From NCBI GenBank assembly GCA_963169135.1, contig CAUJEQ010000195.1, forward strand, positions 1 to 30,925: a stretch of 30,925 nt of DNA. Reading direction: 5' to 3'. Below, one piece after another: positions 23,316 through 30,832 of the stretch (within the stretch, counting starts at the first letter, position 1; each line of letters opens with the position of its first letter). The notes under the pieces were generated by a model. The model did not search any database. It saw only the letters and a list, made by a program, of their open reading frames with translations, and was not told where the DNA came from. The stretch is from Chloroflexota bacterium. Its GTDB lineage: Bacteria > Chloroflexota > Dehalococcoidia > Tepidiformales > Tepidiformaceae. The translations under genes and the position numbers were made by a program.

Positions 23316-23410
23316 GCGCCGGCCTCCTTCAGGGTCGCTCCCGCACATTCTACACGCACTGTGTCAATCCCGGATGCTTCTCATGTTTCCCCGCTGTAAT
23401 TCAATGCGGG

Positions 23411-23444
23411 TTAACGCTCGTTCACCGAAGGATCATAATGATCC
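23411..23444 (+). promoter_or_regulatory. ppx promoter with a palindromic operator overlapping the -10 box
   Basis: TTAACG (23411-23416), a 17-bp spacer and CATAAT (23434-23439) fit a sigma-70-type promoter. The -10 lies inside the perfect 15-bp palindrome GGATCATAATGATCC (23430-23444). GGAGGT follows at 23450-23455, four bases before the GTG start. A repressor bound here would block RNA polymerase. Confidence 0.5.
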
Positions 23445-23459
23445 GATGCGGAGGTCTGC

Positions 23460-24968
23460 GTGAGCCACCCCGGTACGGTCGCCATCATCGATGTTGGCTC
23501 CAATTCCGTCCGTCTCCTCGTCGCCCGCTCCCTTTCACCGCTGGCCTTCGAAGTCATCGATGAGGAGCGCTTCGATGCGCGCCTGGGTGAAGGCCAGGAT
23601 GGCGGAGACCTCACGCCCGAGGGCATCGGCCGCGGTCTCCGGGCCTTGAGAATCATGGCTCAGATTGCCGCCTCCTTCAGTCCGACCGTGACGGTCGCCG
23701 TCGGCACCGAAGCCCTCCGCCGCGCCCCCAACGCCCACGAGTTCATCGAACGTGTTCGCGAACAAACCGGGGTCCATGTCAGCATCCTCTCCGGCTACGA
23801 CGAAGCGTTCTGCGGTTTCCTTGGTGTCGTGAACAGCACCTCGCTGCGGGACGGCCGCCTCCTCGATATCGGTGGTGGCTCGCTCGAACTGATGCGCGTC
23901 GCCGGCCGCAAGCTGGTCGATGTCCAGTCGGCACCCCTTGGCGCCATCTACGCCCGCGAACGCTACCTCAAGTCCGACCCGGCGACGTCTCGAGAGGTCC
24001 GCGCCTTGCGAAAGGCGGTCCGCCAGAACCTGTCCGCCGGCGACCCTCACCCCGTACTCTTTGGGACTGGCGGCGCCGTCCGCAACCTTGCCCGCATCGC
24101 CAGGCTCCGCCGGTCCTACCCGCTTCGGCGGCTGCACGGGATTGAACTCTCCCGGCGCGAAGTCCATCGCCTCGCGGCTGCCCTCTCCCGCGTGTCCTCC
24201 GACGAGCGTCGCCGCGTGCCCGGCGTCGGCTCCAACCGCGCGGATATGCTCCACGCCGCCGCCATTGTCATCGACGAAGTCATGGAGATGACCGGCGCCG
24301 CCTCGTTGCAGGTCGCGGGCCAGGGTCTCCGTGAGGGCCTGGTCTGGCAGGAACTCCGCGGCGAAGGCGCTATCCTGCCCGATGTCCGGAGTGCGTCCAT
24401 TGCCGGGCTCGCCCGCGCCAACGGGGTCGACGAGCTCTCGGCCGAGCCCGTTGTCCATGCCGCCGCTACCCTCTTCGAGGCCACCCGCGAAATCCACGGC
24501 CTGGACATCCCCGAGCTGGACCTGCTCCTCTCGGCGGCACGGCTCGCCGGCATCGGCATGCACGTCGACTACTACAACCGCGACCGGCACGCCGAGTACC
24601 TCGTCCACAGCGGCGACCTCCACGGCTTCAGCCACCGCGAGATCGTCCTCCTGGCTGCCCTCGTCCGCTGGTCCAACGCCGGGACCCCGGACCTTGCCCC
24701 ATACCGCACAATCGTCGAATCCGACGACCTCCGGAAAGCGGCGATCCTCGCTGCCATCCTGGGCACGGCCCGGGCGATCCGCCGCCGTCACCCTTCGCCC
24801 GTCCTCGATGTCAGCGCACGGTTGAACAAGGATCGGCTGACCGTCCGCCTTCACAGCCGGGCCGACCTTGAGGCCGAGCTCTACGAACTCGAACGGCAAC
24901 AACGGCGGCTCGAAACGGTGTTGAAAGTGCCGGTCACCTTCGCGGTCCGGGCTCAGCCGCCCGCCTGA
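23460..24968 (+). CDS. ppx: Exopolyphosphatase / guanosine pentaphosphate phosphatase (Ppx/GppA)
   Basis: This 502-residue enzyme of the ASKHA superfamily hydrolyses polyphosphate or pppGpp. The N-terminal phosphate-binding motif DVGSNSVRLL is at residues 11-20, and VAVGTEALRRAPN follows. Next come ILSGYDEAFCGFLGV, the second ATPase-like motif LLDIGGGSLELM (about 139-150) and FGTGGAVRNLARI. The C-terminal HD-like helical domain contains ADMLHAAAIVID and MHVDYYNRDRHAEYLVHSGDLHGFSHREI. The length is typical for the long Ppx form with its extra C-terminal domain. The GTG start is supported by GGAGGT. Its end overlaps the convergent sixA gene by 16 bp, an unusually tight convergence. Confidence 0.9.
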   Translation: MSHPGTVAIIDVGSNSVRLLVARSLSPLAFEVIDEERFDARLGEGQDGGDLTPEGIGRGLRALRIMAQIAASFSPTVTVAVGTEALRRAPNAHEFIERVREQTGVHVSILSGYDEAFCGFLGVVNSTSLRDGRLLDIGGGSLELMRVAGRKLVDVQSAPLGAIYARERYLKSDPATSREVRALRKAVRQNLSAGDPHPVLFGTGGAVRNLARIARLRRSYPLRRLHGIELSRREVHRLAAALSRVSSDERRRVPGVGSNRADMLHAAAIVIDEVMEMTGAASLQVAGQGLREGLVWQELRGEGAILPDVRSASIAGLARANGVDELSAEPVVHAAATLFEATREIHGLDIPELDLLLSAARLAGIGMHVDYYNRDRHAEYLVHSGDLHGFSHREIVLLAALVRWSNAGTPDLAPYRTIVESDDLRKAAILAAILGTARAIRRRHPSPVLDVSARLNKDRLTVRLHSRADLEAELYELERQQRRLETVLKVPVTFAVRAQPPA

Positions 24969-25456
24969 CCCAGCCTCCGGAGGGTGCCAGGCTGCACCAG
25001 CCATTCAAGCCAGCAGTTGCCGGGAGCCGGGTCTGCCGCGCTTCGCACCAGCCCCGCTGCTCCCTTCTTGAACACCGCCGCCATCCCCGCGCGTTCGCCG
25101 GTCAGCAGGTACGAGAGCAGCTCGCTCGTCCACGGCTCGTGGCCCACGAGGATGACCGAACCCGCATCCGCTTCCTCGAGCGCCGCCAGCACTCCATCGT
25201 GGTCGCCGGTGGCCAGGGCCTCGCACTCGCGTGGTTTCCCCAACCCGTAGACTTTGCGCAGGATCTCCGCCGTTTCCGCAGCTCGAACCAGCGGAGATGT
25301 CAGCACCACCTGCGGCTTGAACAGCCTCTTAAGCCCCGCCGCCGCCTCTTCCATGCGGACGCGCCCCTGTGGCGTCAACTGCCGCTTGAAGTCGTCTTCA
25401 CTGCCGGGTGAACCCCGCTCGACCGCGATCCCGTGCCGGACCAGGCAGATCTCCAC
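24953..25456 (-). CDS. sixA: SixA-like phosphohistidine phosphatase (histidine phosphatase superfamily)
   Basis: This 167-residue cytoplasmic enzyme has the RHG motif at the N-terminus (LVRHGIAVERG). LTPQGRVRMEEAA is followed by VVLTSPLVRAAETAEIL, and the second catalytic His is in VILVGHEPWTSELLSYLL. These are the SixA hallmarks; SixA removes phosphate from His-phosphorylated proteins. The GTG start has GGAGGT 5 bases before it. SixA genes commonly accompany polyphosphate genes, which fits its convergent neighbour ppx. On this strand it follows the two small paralogues by 24 bp and may be cotranscribed with them. Confidence 0.85.
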   Translation of the reverse strand: MEICLVRHGIAVERGSPGSEDDFKRQLTPQGRVRMEEAAAGLKRLFKPQVVLTSPLVRAAETAEILRKVYGLGKPRECEALATGDHDGVLAALEEADAGSVILVGHEPWTSELLSYLLTGERAGMAAVFKKGAAGLVRSAADPAPGNCWLEWLVQPGTLRRLGQAGG

Positions 25457-25480
25457 CGCCCACCTCCAGTGGCCGGGCCG

Positions 25481-25819
25481 TCAGCCGCCCGCGGGTTCCG
25501 CCGAGACGAGTTCGACCGCGGTCAGCTTCCACTGCCCCATAATCTGCTTCCACGCGGTTCCCAGGGTCGCTGTCCCGGCAGCTGACCGGAAGGTGACGTG
25601 GAATACCTCCGCGTCACCCTCCGATCCTTTTTCTGCGACCTCGTAGCCTTCGATGTTGGGCATTTGCGCTGGCGAAAGCCCGCCCGCCTGGGCACCCATC
25701 TGCATCATCTGGGCCAGCGCTTCTGGCGTGATGTCGGCCATGATCTGGGTCAGGTTGCCCGACATCACCGCCTGCGCGTTGCGCTCGACTGCCTCGCGGG
25801 CCGTCGCCGGCTGCGTCAT
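25481..25819 (-). CDS. Small protein, tandem paralogue A (NTF2-like suspected)
   Basis: This 112-residue cytoplasmic protein has no signal peptide. It opens EAVERNAQAVMSGNLTQIMADITPEALAQMM. After a variable middle it has YEVAEKGSEGDAEVFHVTFRS, and it ends LGTAWKQIMGQWKLTAVE. The neighbour upstream shares the same order of segments: SGN followed by a D-x-TP helix, YEV, a strand with E-x-E or EV, then a tryptophan-rich C-terminal pair. Together these suggest a duplicated small alpha-plus-beta fold, such as an NTF2/SnoaL-like cone, but I recognise no family. Its ATG lies one base after the TGA of paralogue B. AAGGA lies about 10 bases upstream. Confidence 0.7.
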   Translation of the reverse strand: MTQPATAREAVERNAQAVMSGNLTQIMADITPEALAQMMQMGAQAGGLSPAQMPNIEGYEVAEKGSEGDAEVFHVTFRSAAGTATLGTAWKQIMGQWKLTAVELVSAEPAGG

Positions 25820-25820
25820 T

Positions 25821-26093
25821 TCAGCCGAGGTCCTTCAGGTCGTCGATCTGCCACTTGCCGCCGCTGTCGACCCATTTGCTCCAGATCTTTCGCGTGCTGG
25901 CGCCGATATAGCTAATCTCGGCTTCGTTGTTGCCCAGGTCCTTCACCTCGTACGAAGTGGCGGAGATCGGGTTGGCTGCCAGGGCCATTACCTTCGTCAT
26001 CGCGCTCGGCGTGAAATCGCCCATAAGGTTCGCCATGTTCCCGGATACCACGTCCTGCGCGTGCCGTGCCTGGGTTTCCTTCAGGTCTGCCAT
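25821..26093 (-). CDS. Small protein, tandem paralogue B (NTF2-like suspected)
   Basis: A 90-residue cytoplasmic protein. The ATG at 26093 is preceded by AGGAGGA (26101-26107 on the minus strand) at 7 bases; an upstream in-frame ATG has no such site. The sequence ARHAQDVVSGNMANLMGDFTPSAMTKVMALAANP parallels paralogue A position by position. SYEVKDLGNNEAEISYIGAS and STRKIWSKWVDSGGKWQIDDLKDLG match A's later segments. B lacks the roughly 15-residue central insertion of A. The final residues are acidic. A TATCCT (26138-26143 minus) could be its -10 box, with no good -35. Confidence 0.75.
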   Translation of the reverse strand: MADLKETQARHAQDVVSGNMANLMGDFTPSAMTKVMALAANPISATSYEVKDLGNNEAEISYIGASTRKIWSKWVDSGGKWQIDDLKDLG

Positions 26094-26195
26094 GCTCTGT
26101 TCCTCCTGTGTTTTCCCGGCCGGTAAGCCAGGCCCGCAGGATACCCGCCGCATGATGAACGCCGCAACGCTACCTGATCGGTTGCGCGCCGCCCG

Positions 26196-27404
26196 CTACA
26201 CCATCCGGATCCAGCGCCGCTTGCCCACCTGGACGGTGGTCCCGGCCCGCGCGGGGGTGGTCGGTTCCATCACCAGCCCGTCCATCGTCACCGCTCGCTG
26301 TTCAAACAGCCGGCGCGCCTCCCGCTTCGAAGGCGCGGCCCCCATGGAGACGACCACGTCGAGCAGCAGGTCGCCCTCCTTCACCCTGTATTCGGGAATT
26401 TCGTCTGGCACTTCTTTGCGCTGCACGATGCGCTCAAAGTGTTCCTGTGCCGCCTGCGCTGCAGGCTCGCCCCAGAGCTCGCTGACGATGGTCCGCGCCA
26501 GCAGCTTCTTCGTATCCATCGGGCTCCGTTCGCCGTCCCTCAGCGCGACCATGATCGCTCGCACCTCCTCCGGGTGGAGATTCGTCGCCAGCGTGAAGAA
26601 GTTCTCCAGAGCCTCATCCGGGATCGACATCGCCTTGCCGAACTGCTCCTCCGGCGGGTCCCCGACCCCAATGTGGTTGCCTTTGGACTTCGACATCCGC
26701 TCTTTGCCATCGAGCCCGACCAGGATGGGCATCGTCACCGGGACGTGCGGCTTCTGCCCCGCGTCCTCCTGGATCTTCCGGCCAGCCATCAGGTTGAAGA
26801 GCTGTTCGGTCCCACCAACCTGCACGTCGCATTCGAGCGCATACGCGTCGTATCCCTGCATCAGCGCGTAGAGAAACTCGTGCAGGTAGACCGCGTCGCC
26901 GTCCTCCCAGCGCTTCCGGAAGTTCTCCCGGCGCAACATTTCCGCCGCCGTGAACTTCGACATCAGGCTAATGATGTCCGGGAAGGTCAGCTTCCCCAGC
27001 CACTCCGAGTTGTGGCGCAGCTCGGTCTTCTGCGGGTCGAGGATTCGGGCTGCCTGCTCGAAGTACGTCGTCTCGTTCACGGCGATGTCTTCCTGCGTGA
27101 GCATCGGCCGCAGTTTGTTCTTGTCGCTCGGGTCGCCGATCAGCGCCGTGTAGTCGCCGATGAGGAACACGCAGTCATGCCCGAACTGTTGGAACTGCCG
27201 CAGCTTCCGCAACGGCACCGTGTGCCCCAGCGTGAGCGACGTCGCCGTCGGGTCGATTCCCAGGTCGACACGCAATGGCCGGTCCTGTTCGAGCAGCACC
27301 CGCAGCTCGCGCTCCATCTGCCGCTTGAGCAGCGCGTCGCCATAGTCCACGCCGCTCATCAGGACGGTCAGTTGCTCATCGATGGGGGCCATCTTCCGGG
27401 TCAT
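26196..27404 (-). CDS. tyrS: Tyrosyl-tRNA synthetase
   Basis: This 402-residue class I aminoacyl-tRNA synthetase has a Rossmann domain with IDPTATSLTLGHTVPLRKLRQF. The HIGH-motif region is TLGH (58-61), where most TyrRS have HxGH. GDYTALIGDPSDKNK follows, then YALMQGYDAYALECDVQVGGTEQLFNLMAGRK for tyrosine binding, and the KMSKS motif as ERMSKSKGN (about 235-243). The last 60 residues form an S4 RNA-binding domain (SKREARRLFEQRAVTMDGLV). The start is an ATG with AGGA about 7 bases upstream. It lies 37 bp after ribF on the same strand. Confidence 0.93.
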   Translation of the reverse strand: MTRKMAPIDEQLTVLMSGVDYGDALLKRQMERELRVLLEQDRPLRVDLGIDPTATSLTLGHTVPLRKLRQFQQFGHDCVFLIGDYTALIGDPSDKNKLRPMLTQEDIAVNETTYFEQAARILDPQKTELRHNSEWLGKLTFPDIISLMSKFTAAEMLRRENFRKRWEDGDAVYLHEFLYALMQGYDAYALECDVQVGGTEQLFNLMAGRKIQEDAGQKPHVPVTMPILVGLDGKERMSKSKGNHIGVGDPPEEQFGKAMSIPDEALENFFTLATNLHPEEVRAIMVALRDGERSPMDTKKLLARTIVSELWGEPAAQAAQEHFERIVQRKEVPDEIPEYRVKEGDLLLDVVVSMGAAPSKREARRLFEQRAVTMDGLVMEPTTPARAGTTVQVGKRRWIRMV

Positions 27405-27441
27405 GTCGTTTCCTGGCAGGGAGTGGGGAAGGGTTTGGCGC

Positions 27442-28386
27442 TCAGCGGAGGATCTCCCGCGCCCGCCTGATGTCTCGCTCGATCTGCGCCTTCAACGCCT
27501 CGACGCTCTCGAACTTCATTTCGCCGCGGATGCGCGCGACGACCTCGAGGTCCATTCGCTCACCGTAGATGTCGCCCTCGAAGTCCAGCAGGTGCGTTTC
27601 GATGGAGACGTGTCCCGCGTCGAAGGTCGGCCGCCGGCCAATATTCGTCCCGCCCAGCAGGGTGTGCCCGGCGACCTGAACGCGGGTCGCGTACACCCCG
27701 AGCGCCGGCAACGCCCGATCGACTGCGATGGAGATGTTCGCCGTCGGGATTCCGATGGTGCGGCCTCGTTCGAAGCCCTTCACCACCGGCCCGGAGATCC
27801 GGTAGTTCCGCCCCAGGAGCGCTGTCACCCGGTCCATGTCGCCATCGGCCAACGCTCTGCGCACGGCGGTCGAGCTGTACCGCTCGTGGTCGTGCATCAG
27901 CGGCTCGACCTGGATGACCTCGAAGCCGAGTTCCGCCCCCAGCGCTTGCATGCGCTGGAACGTGTCCTTCGGGGCCCCTCGCCCGAATGCCGCGTCCGGC
28001 CCGAGCACCATCAACCGCATCCGGAGGTAGCTGTGGAACGCCCCTGCGAGCTCTTCCGCGGTCACTTCCGAGACTTCGCCTGTGAACGTCAACGGGATTA
28101 CCCAGTCGGCACCCGCGTCCCGCATGAGTTCCATGCGGTCCTCGAGCGAGGTCAGGTAGCTCGGCGCAACTTCGGGTCGCAGCACGGTGATGGGGTGGGG
28201 GTGCAGTGTTACCACTCCCGGCGAAAGCGCGCGCTGCTTCGCTTCCTGTCGCAGGCGCTTCAAGAGCGCCTGGTGCCCGAGGTGCACCCCGTCGAGTACG
28301 CCGATCGTCAACGCCGTTTCAGGCCCCGGGGCCCCGGCGGTGAGCTGTGCCTGCGTGAACGTCGGGATGCTCATGTGCGTGTTCAC
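27442..28386 (-). CDS. ribF: Bifunctional riboflavin kinase / FAD synthetase RibF
   Basis: This enzyme of about 314 residues makes FMN and FAD from riboflavin. The N-terminal adenylyltransferase domain has the nucleotide-binding GVLDGVHLGHQALLKRL (the family has GFFDGVHxGH), HPHPITVL, LGPDAAFGRG, and SSTAVRRALADGDMDRVTALLGRNY. The C-terminal kinase domain has GRTIGIPTANI, GVYAT, GGTNIGRRPTF and ETHLLDFEGDIYGERM. Both domains are complete. The start is either GTG at 28386 or ATG at 28374; neither has a good ribosome-binding site, and the N-terminus carries about 25 poorly conserved residues. It is divergent from the thioesterase gene across about 115 bp. Confidence 0.92.
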   Translation of the reverse strand: MNTHMSIPTFTQAQLTAGAPGPETALTIGVLDGVHLGHQALLKRLRQEAKQRALSPGVVTLHPHPITVLRPEVAPSYLTSLEDRMELMRDAGADWVIPLTFTGEVSEVTAEELAGAFHSYLRMRLMVLGPDAAFGRGAPKDTFQRMQALGAELGFEVIQVEPLMHDHERYSSTAVRRALADGDMDRVTALLGRNYRISGPVVKGFERGRTIGIPTANISIAVDRALPALGVYATRVQVAGHTLLGGTNIGRRPTFDAGHVSIETHLLDFEGDIYGERMDLEVVARIRGEMKFESVEALKAQIERDIRRAREILR

Positions 28387-28396
28387 AGCCTACCAA

Positions 28397-28429
28397 CGCC
28401 GGTGGACTGTGCATATTCTCCGCCGGTGG
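28397..28429. repeat. Direct repeat CGCCGGTGG x2 in the ribF-thioesterase gap
   Basis: Two identical 9-bp copies (28397-28405 and 28421-28429) are spaced 24 bp start to start, about two helical turns. They lie between divergent genes and could be a regulator site; chance in GC-rich DNA is possible. Confidence 0.4.
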
Positions 28430-28502
28430 TTCTGCCCTGCCCGGCCGCATTCAGGGCACGCTACTTTGACACTACACCAGCCGACGGCCGCCGGAGACGA
28501 TC

Positions 28503-28907
28503 ATGGACACGACAGCCAGCCTGCAGGAACGCATTGCCCCGTTCTTCCCGGGCACCCTCGGGATCCGCCTCACATCCGCCACCCCGGAACGCGTCACGGC
28601 CGAATTGCCGGTCCGCGATGTACTCTGCACCGTCCCCGGCATCTGCCACGGCGGCGTGCTCATGGCGTTCGCCGACACCCTCGGCGCGGTCGGCACCGTC
28701 CTCAACATCCCGGATGGGGCCGGCACGACCACTATCGAGTCCAAGACCAACTTCTTCGGGCCCGCGGCGGCCGGTACAACGATCACGGCGGAGTGCCTCC
28801 CACTCCACCGCGGCCGCCGCACCCAGACGTGGCAAACCTCCATCCGCTCCCCCGAAGGCAAGCTCCTGGCCCAGGTGACCCAAACCCAGATGGTGCTGAC
28901 CCCGTGA
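28503..28907 (+). CDS. PaaI-like hotdog-fold acyl-CoA thioesterase
   Basis: This 134-residue cytoplasmic protein has the hotdog core. GIRLTSATPERVTAELPV is followed by the hallmark CHGGVLMAFADTLGAVGTVLNI, with the HGG turn and central helix. TTIESKTNFFGPAAAGTTI comes next, and the final strands LHRGRRTQTWQTSIRSPEGKLLAQVTQTQMVL close the fold. HGG...AD is typical of PaaI/YdiI-type thioesterases, and the likely substrate is an acyl-CoA. GGAG at 28493-28496 lies 6 bases before the ATG. It is divergent from ribF and separated by 41 bp from the VanZ-like gene. It is not the source of the thioesterase remnant near 19.5 kb, whose sequence differs. Confidence 0.85.
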   Translation: MDTTASLQERIAPFFPGTLGIRLTSATPERVTAELPVRDVLCTVPGICHGGVLMAFADTLGAVGTVLNIPDGAGTTTIESKTNFFGPAAAGTTITAECLPLHRGRRTQTWQTSIRSPEGKLLAQVTQTQMVLTP

Positions 28908-28948
28908 TGTAGTTCGACTGCGCCAACTTCGGCTCAGACAATCGCACC

Positions 28949-29326
28949 ATGCGTACCTGGCTCACCGCCCTTATCGCATGGGCCGGCATCATCTTCCTGC
29001 TCTCCAGCTTGCCCAACCCGTCCGGCCCTCGCGGCCCGGAGTGGCAGTCCTACCTCGCACACACGATCGAATACGCCGTCTTCGGCTTCCTGGCGGTGCG
29101 CCTGTTCGCTGACGTTCGCCCGGGTGCGCACCTTGCCCTTCTCGCCGTGGCGGCGTGGTCGCTCGCAGTGCTCTACGGCATCTCAGACGAGTTCCACCAG
29201 TCGTTCGTGGCGAACCGCCACGCCAGCCTCGTGGATGTCGTCTTCGATGGGTTCGGCGCGGCGATAGGCGTCGCGCTGGGCATCGCGGTCCTTCGATTCG
29301 GTGGCCCGGTCAGGATGCGACAGTGA
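28949..29326 (+). CDS. VanZ-like membrane protein
   Basis: This 125-residue integral membrane protein of the VanZ family has four hydrophobic segments (about residues 4-20, 38-55, 62-78 and 98-114). Family signatures are AHTIEYAVFGFLAVRL after the first loop and YGISDEFHQSFVANRHASLVDVVFDGFGAAIG, matching the (S)DExHQxFVxxRxxSxxDxxxDxxG pattern. VanZ itself gives teicoplanin resistance by an unknown mechanism, and most family members have no assigned role. There is no Shine-Dalgarno. A GACAAT (28937-28942) lies 6 nt before the ATG, with a poor TTCGAC 18 bp further up, so a leaderless start is possible. Confidence 0.85.
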   Translation: MRTWLTALIAWAGIIFLLSSLPNPSGPRGPEWQSYLAHTIEYAVFGFLAVRLFADVRPGAHLALLAVAAWSLAVLYGISDEFHQSFVANRHASLVDVVFDGFGAAIGVALGIAVLRFGGPVRMRQ

Positions 29327-29337
29327 AGACCCCCCAA

Positions 29338-29358
29338 ATGTGCTACCATGTAGCACAT
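29338..29358. promoter_or_regulatory. Palindromic operator and start-site promoter of the Phd/VapC pair
   Basis: The perfect 9-bp arms ATGTGCTAC and GTAGCACAT surround a CAT centre, and the right arm runs into the antitoxin ATG (29357). A TACCAT at 29344-29349 lies 7 nt before that ATG, so the -10 and the operator coincide. This fits autorepression by the antitoxin. Confidence 0.75.
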
Positions 29359-29638
29359 GAGACGTGTTGGCATCCGGGAGTTGCGCCAAAACGCCAGCCG
29401 CTACATTCGGCTGGTGAAGGCTGGCGAGACGCTTGAAGTTACGGAGCGGGGCGTACCCGTGGCCCTGCTCACGCCTTTGCCGTCGGGTCGCGCAAAGACT
29501 CCACGGGAGCAGCTCATCGCGGAAGGAAAGCTCATCCCGGGGACGCAGGATTGGGACTCGCTCCCGCCACCGGAGAAGTCCCCGACCGGGCTGACCTCTG
29601 AGGAGATACTCGAGGAACTCCGCGAGGATATCGTGTAG
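29357..29638 (+). CDS. Phd/YefM-family antitoxin
   Basis: This 93-residue antitoxin has the N-terminal Phd/YefM DNA-binding fold: MRRVGIRELRQNASRYIRLVKAGETLEVTERGVPVALLTPL. This pattern (vgirELrqn.s.yl..V..Ge...vT.rG.pvA.l.P) is the family hallmark. The C-terminal tail is rich in Pro and Glu (LPPPEKSPTGLTSEEILEELREDIV) and would wrap the toxin. Its ATG is within the operator palindrome. Its TAG stop is directly followed by the GTG of the toxin gene, so the pair is translationally coupled. Confidence 0.9.
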   Translation: MRRVGIRELRQNASRYIRLVKAGETLEVTERGVPVALLTPLPSGRAKTPREQLIAEGKLIPGTQDWDSLPPPEKSPTGLTSEEILEELREDIV

Positions 29639-30040
29639 GTGGCGAGCATCTGGTACGCCCACAGTTCGGCGCTCGTAAAACTCTTTGCGGAAGAGGCCGA
29701 GACCGGCGCACTTCGCGACGCGACAAGAGGTCACATGATTACCACGAGTGAGCTCGCACTGGTCGAAGTCCCGAGAGCCTTGGCACGGCTCGGATTGCCA
29801 CAGCCCGACGCCTCGATGCGCGCAACGCTGGACATCGTTCCTCTCAGTGCGGATGTGATCGCCAGGGCGGCTTCCCTTTCTCCGGTCGCCCTTCGTTCGC
29901 TCGATGCGATCCACATCGCTTCCGCCCTCAATCTCGGTACCCGCTGCGATGGAGTATTCACGTATGACCGCCGGATGACTGAGGCGGCCCGTGCGGCAGG
30001 GCTCACCGTTCGGTCCCCTGGTCGTATCGAGGCCCCCTAA
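29639..30040 (+). CDS. vapC: VapC-type PIN-domain toxin with Asp-to-His change at the first catalytic site
   Basis: This 133-residue PIN-domain ribonuclease homologue is paired with the Phd/YefM antitoxin. Three of the four acidic residues are recognisable: Glu43 (LALVEVPRAL), Asp89 (SLDAIHIASAL) and Asp110 (FTYDRR). The first, which family members place in a (I/V)-Y-x-D-(S/T)-S-A-L-V-K motif, is His8 here (IWYAHSSALVKLF; codon CAC at 29660-29662). A single GAC-to-CAC change would explain it. The first Asp coordinates Mg, so this toxin is predicted to be weak or inactive, unless His8 is a sequencing error. The start is the GTG right after the antitoxin stop. Its stop overlaps the convergent scpA stop. 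Confidence 0.85.
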   Translation: MASIWYAHSSALVKLFAEEAETGALRDATRGHMITTSELALVEVPRALARLGLPQPDASMRATLDIVPLSADVIARAASLSPVALRSLDAIHIASALNLGTRCDGVFTYDRRMTEAARAAGLTVRSPGRIEAP

Positions 30041-30768
30041 GCCAGTACGCCCGTCTCGAGCGCCACCACCTCGATGTCGCCCCACGCCTCAGCCTGTCGC
30101 GCGTCCGCATCGCCAGCCTTCAACAGTTCGAGGATCGCCAGGAACGACACCACCACCTCGAGCCGGCTGGTGCACTCCATGATCGCGCGCCGGAACGAGA
30201 ACTTTCCCCGCCGGCGCAGCCGATCACGAAACTCTCCGATCCTGTCGGTCAGCGTCATCGCCGTATCCCGCTGCAACACCGCGCGCGGCCGGGCCTCCAC
30301 CGGCTTCTTGTTCAGTACTTCGATCATGATCGCCCGCAGGCGCTCCATGGTGACGGCCGAAAGCCCCGTCCCTTCGGGTGGGACGGGCGGCGGCGCCAGC
30401 CGGGTGTAGATCCGGAAACCGGTGTCCTGTCGCTCCTCGAGCACGCTCGCGATCTCGGCGAACCGCTTGTACTCGCGCAGCAATTCGATGAGCTCGCGAC
30501 CCACGTCATCGTCGTCCAGTACGACTGCATCTTCCTGCGGAGCCTTCGGCAGCAGCGCTTTCGACTTCAGGTAGATCAGCTTGGCGCCGACCGCGACGAA
30601 CTCCGCGAGGGCTCCGGGATCGAAGCCCTCGCTCGTCCGGATGGCCCGAAGGTACTGGTCGGTAACGGTGACGAGCGAGACGGCCGTGATGTCAAGGTCG
30701 TCTCGCTCGATGAGATGCAGGAGCAAGTCCAGGGGACCCTGGAAAACGGGCAGGGTGATCTCAGCCAT
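30037..30768 (-). CDS. scpA: Segregation and condensation protein ScpA
   Basis: This 243-residue kleisin partners with SMC and ScpB in chromosome condensation. The conserved N-terminus is LPVFQGPLDLLLHLIERDDLDITAVSLVTVTDQYL, which binds the Smc neck. It is followed by FVAVGAKLIYLKSKALLPK. The acidic middle (DDDDVGRELIELLREYKRFAE) and the C-terminal winged-helix (RAIMECTSRLEVVVSFLAILELLKAGD) complete the family layout. I choose the ATG at 30768, with GGGAG just upstream. A GTG at 30813 would add 15 residues outside the conserved block. An scpB gene would be expected nearby but is not in this window. Confidence 0.92.
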   Translation of the reverse strand: MAEITLPVFQGPLDLLLHLIERDDLDITAVSLVTVTDQYLRAIRTSEGFDPGALAEFVAVGAKLIYLKSKALLPKAPQEDAVVLDDDDVGRELIELLREYKRFAEIASVLEERQDTGFRIYTRLAPPPVPPEGTGLSAVTMERLRAIMIEVLNKKPVEARPRAVLQRDTAMTLTDRIGEFRDRLRRRGKFSFRRAIMECTSRLEVVVSFLAILELLKAGDADARQAEAWGDIEVVALETGVLA

Positions 30769-30832
30769 GACTCCCGACGAGCCGACGCCCCCCCGCTGGG
30801 GCGCACCCGTCACGGTCTTACGACCCTCTCCG

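Noticed and set aside
23342..23375. TTGACA and TAGAAT on the minus strand before the small exported protein gene
   Set aside because: The two hexamers are only 9 bp apart, so they cannot form one promoter.
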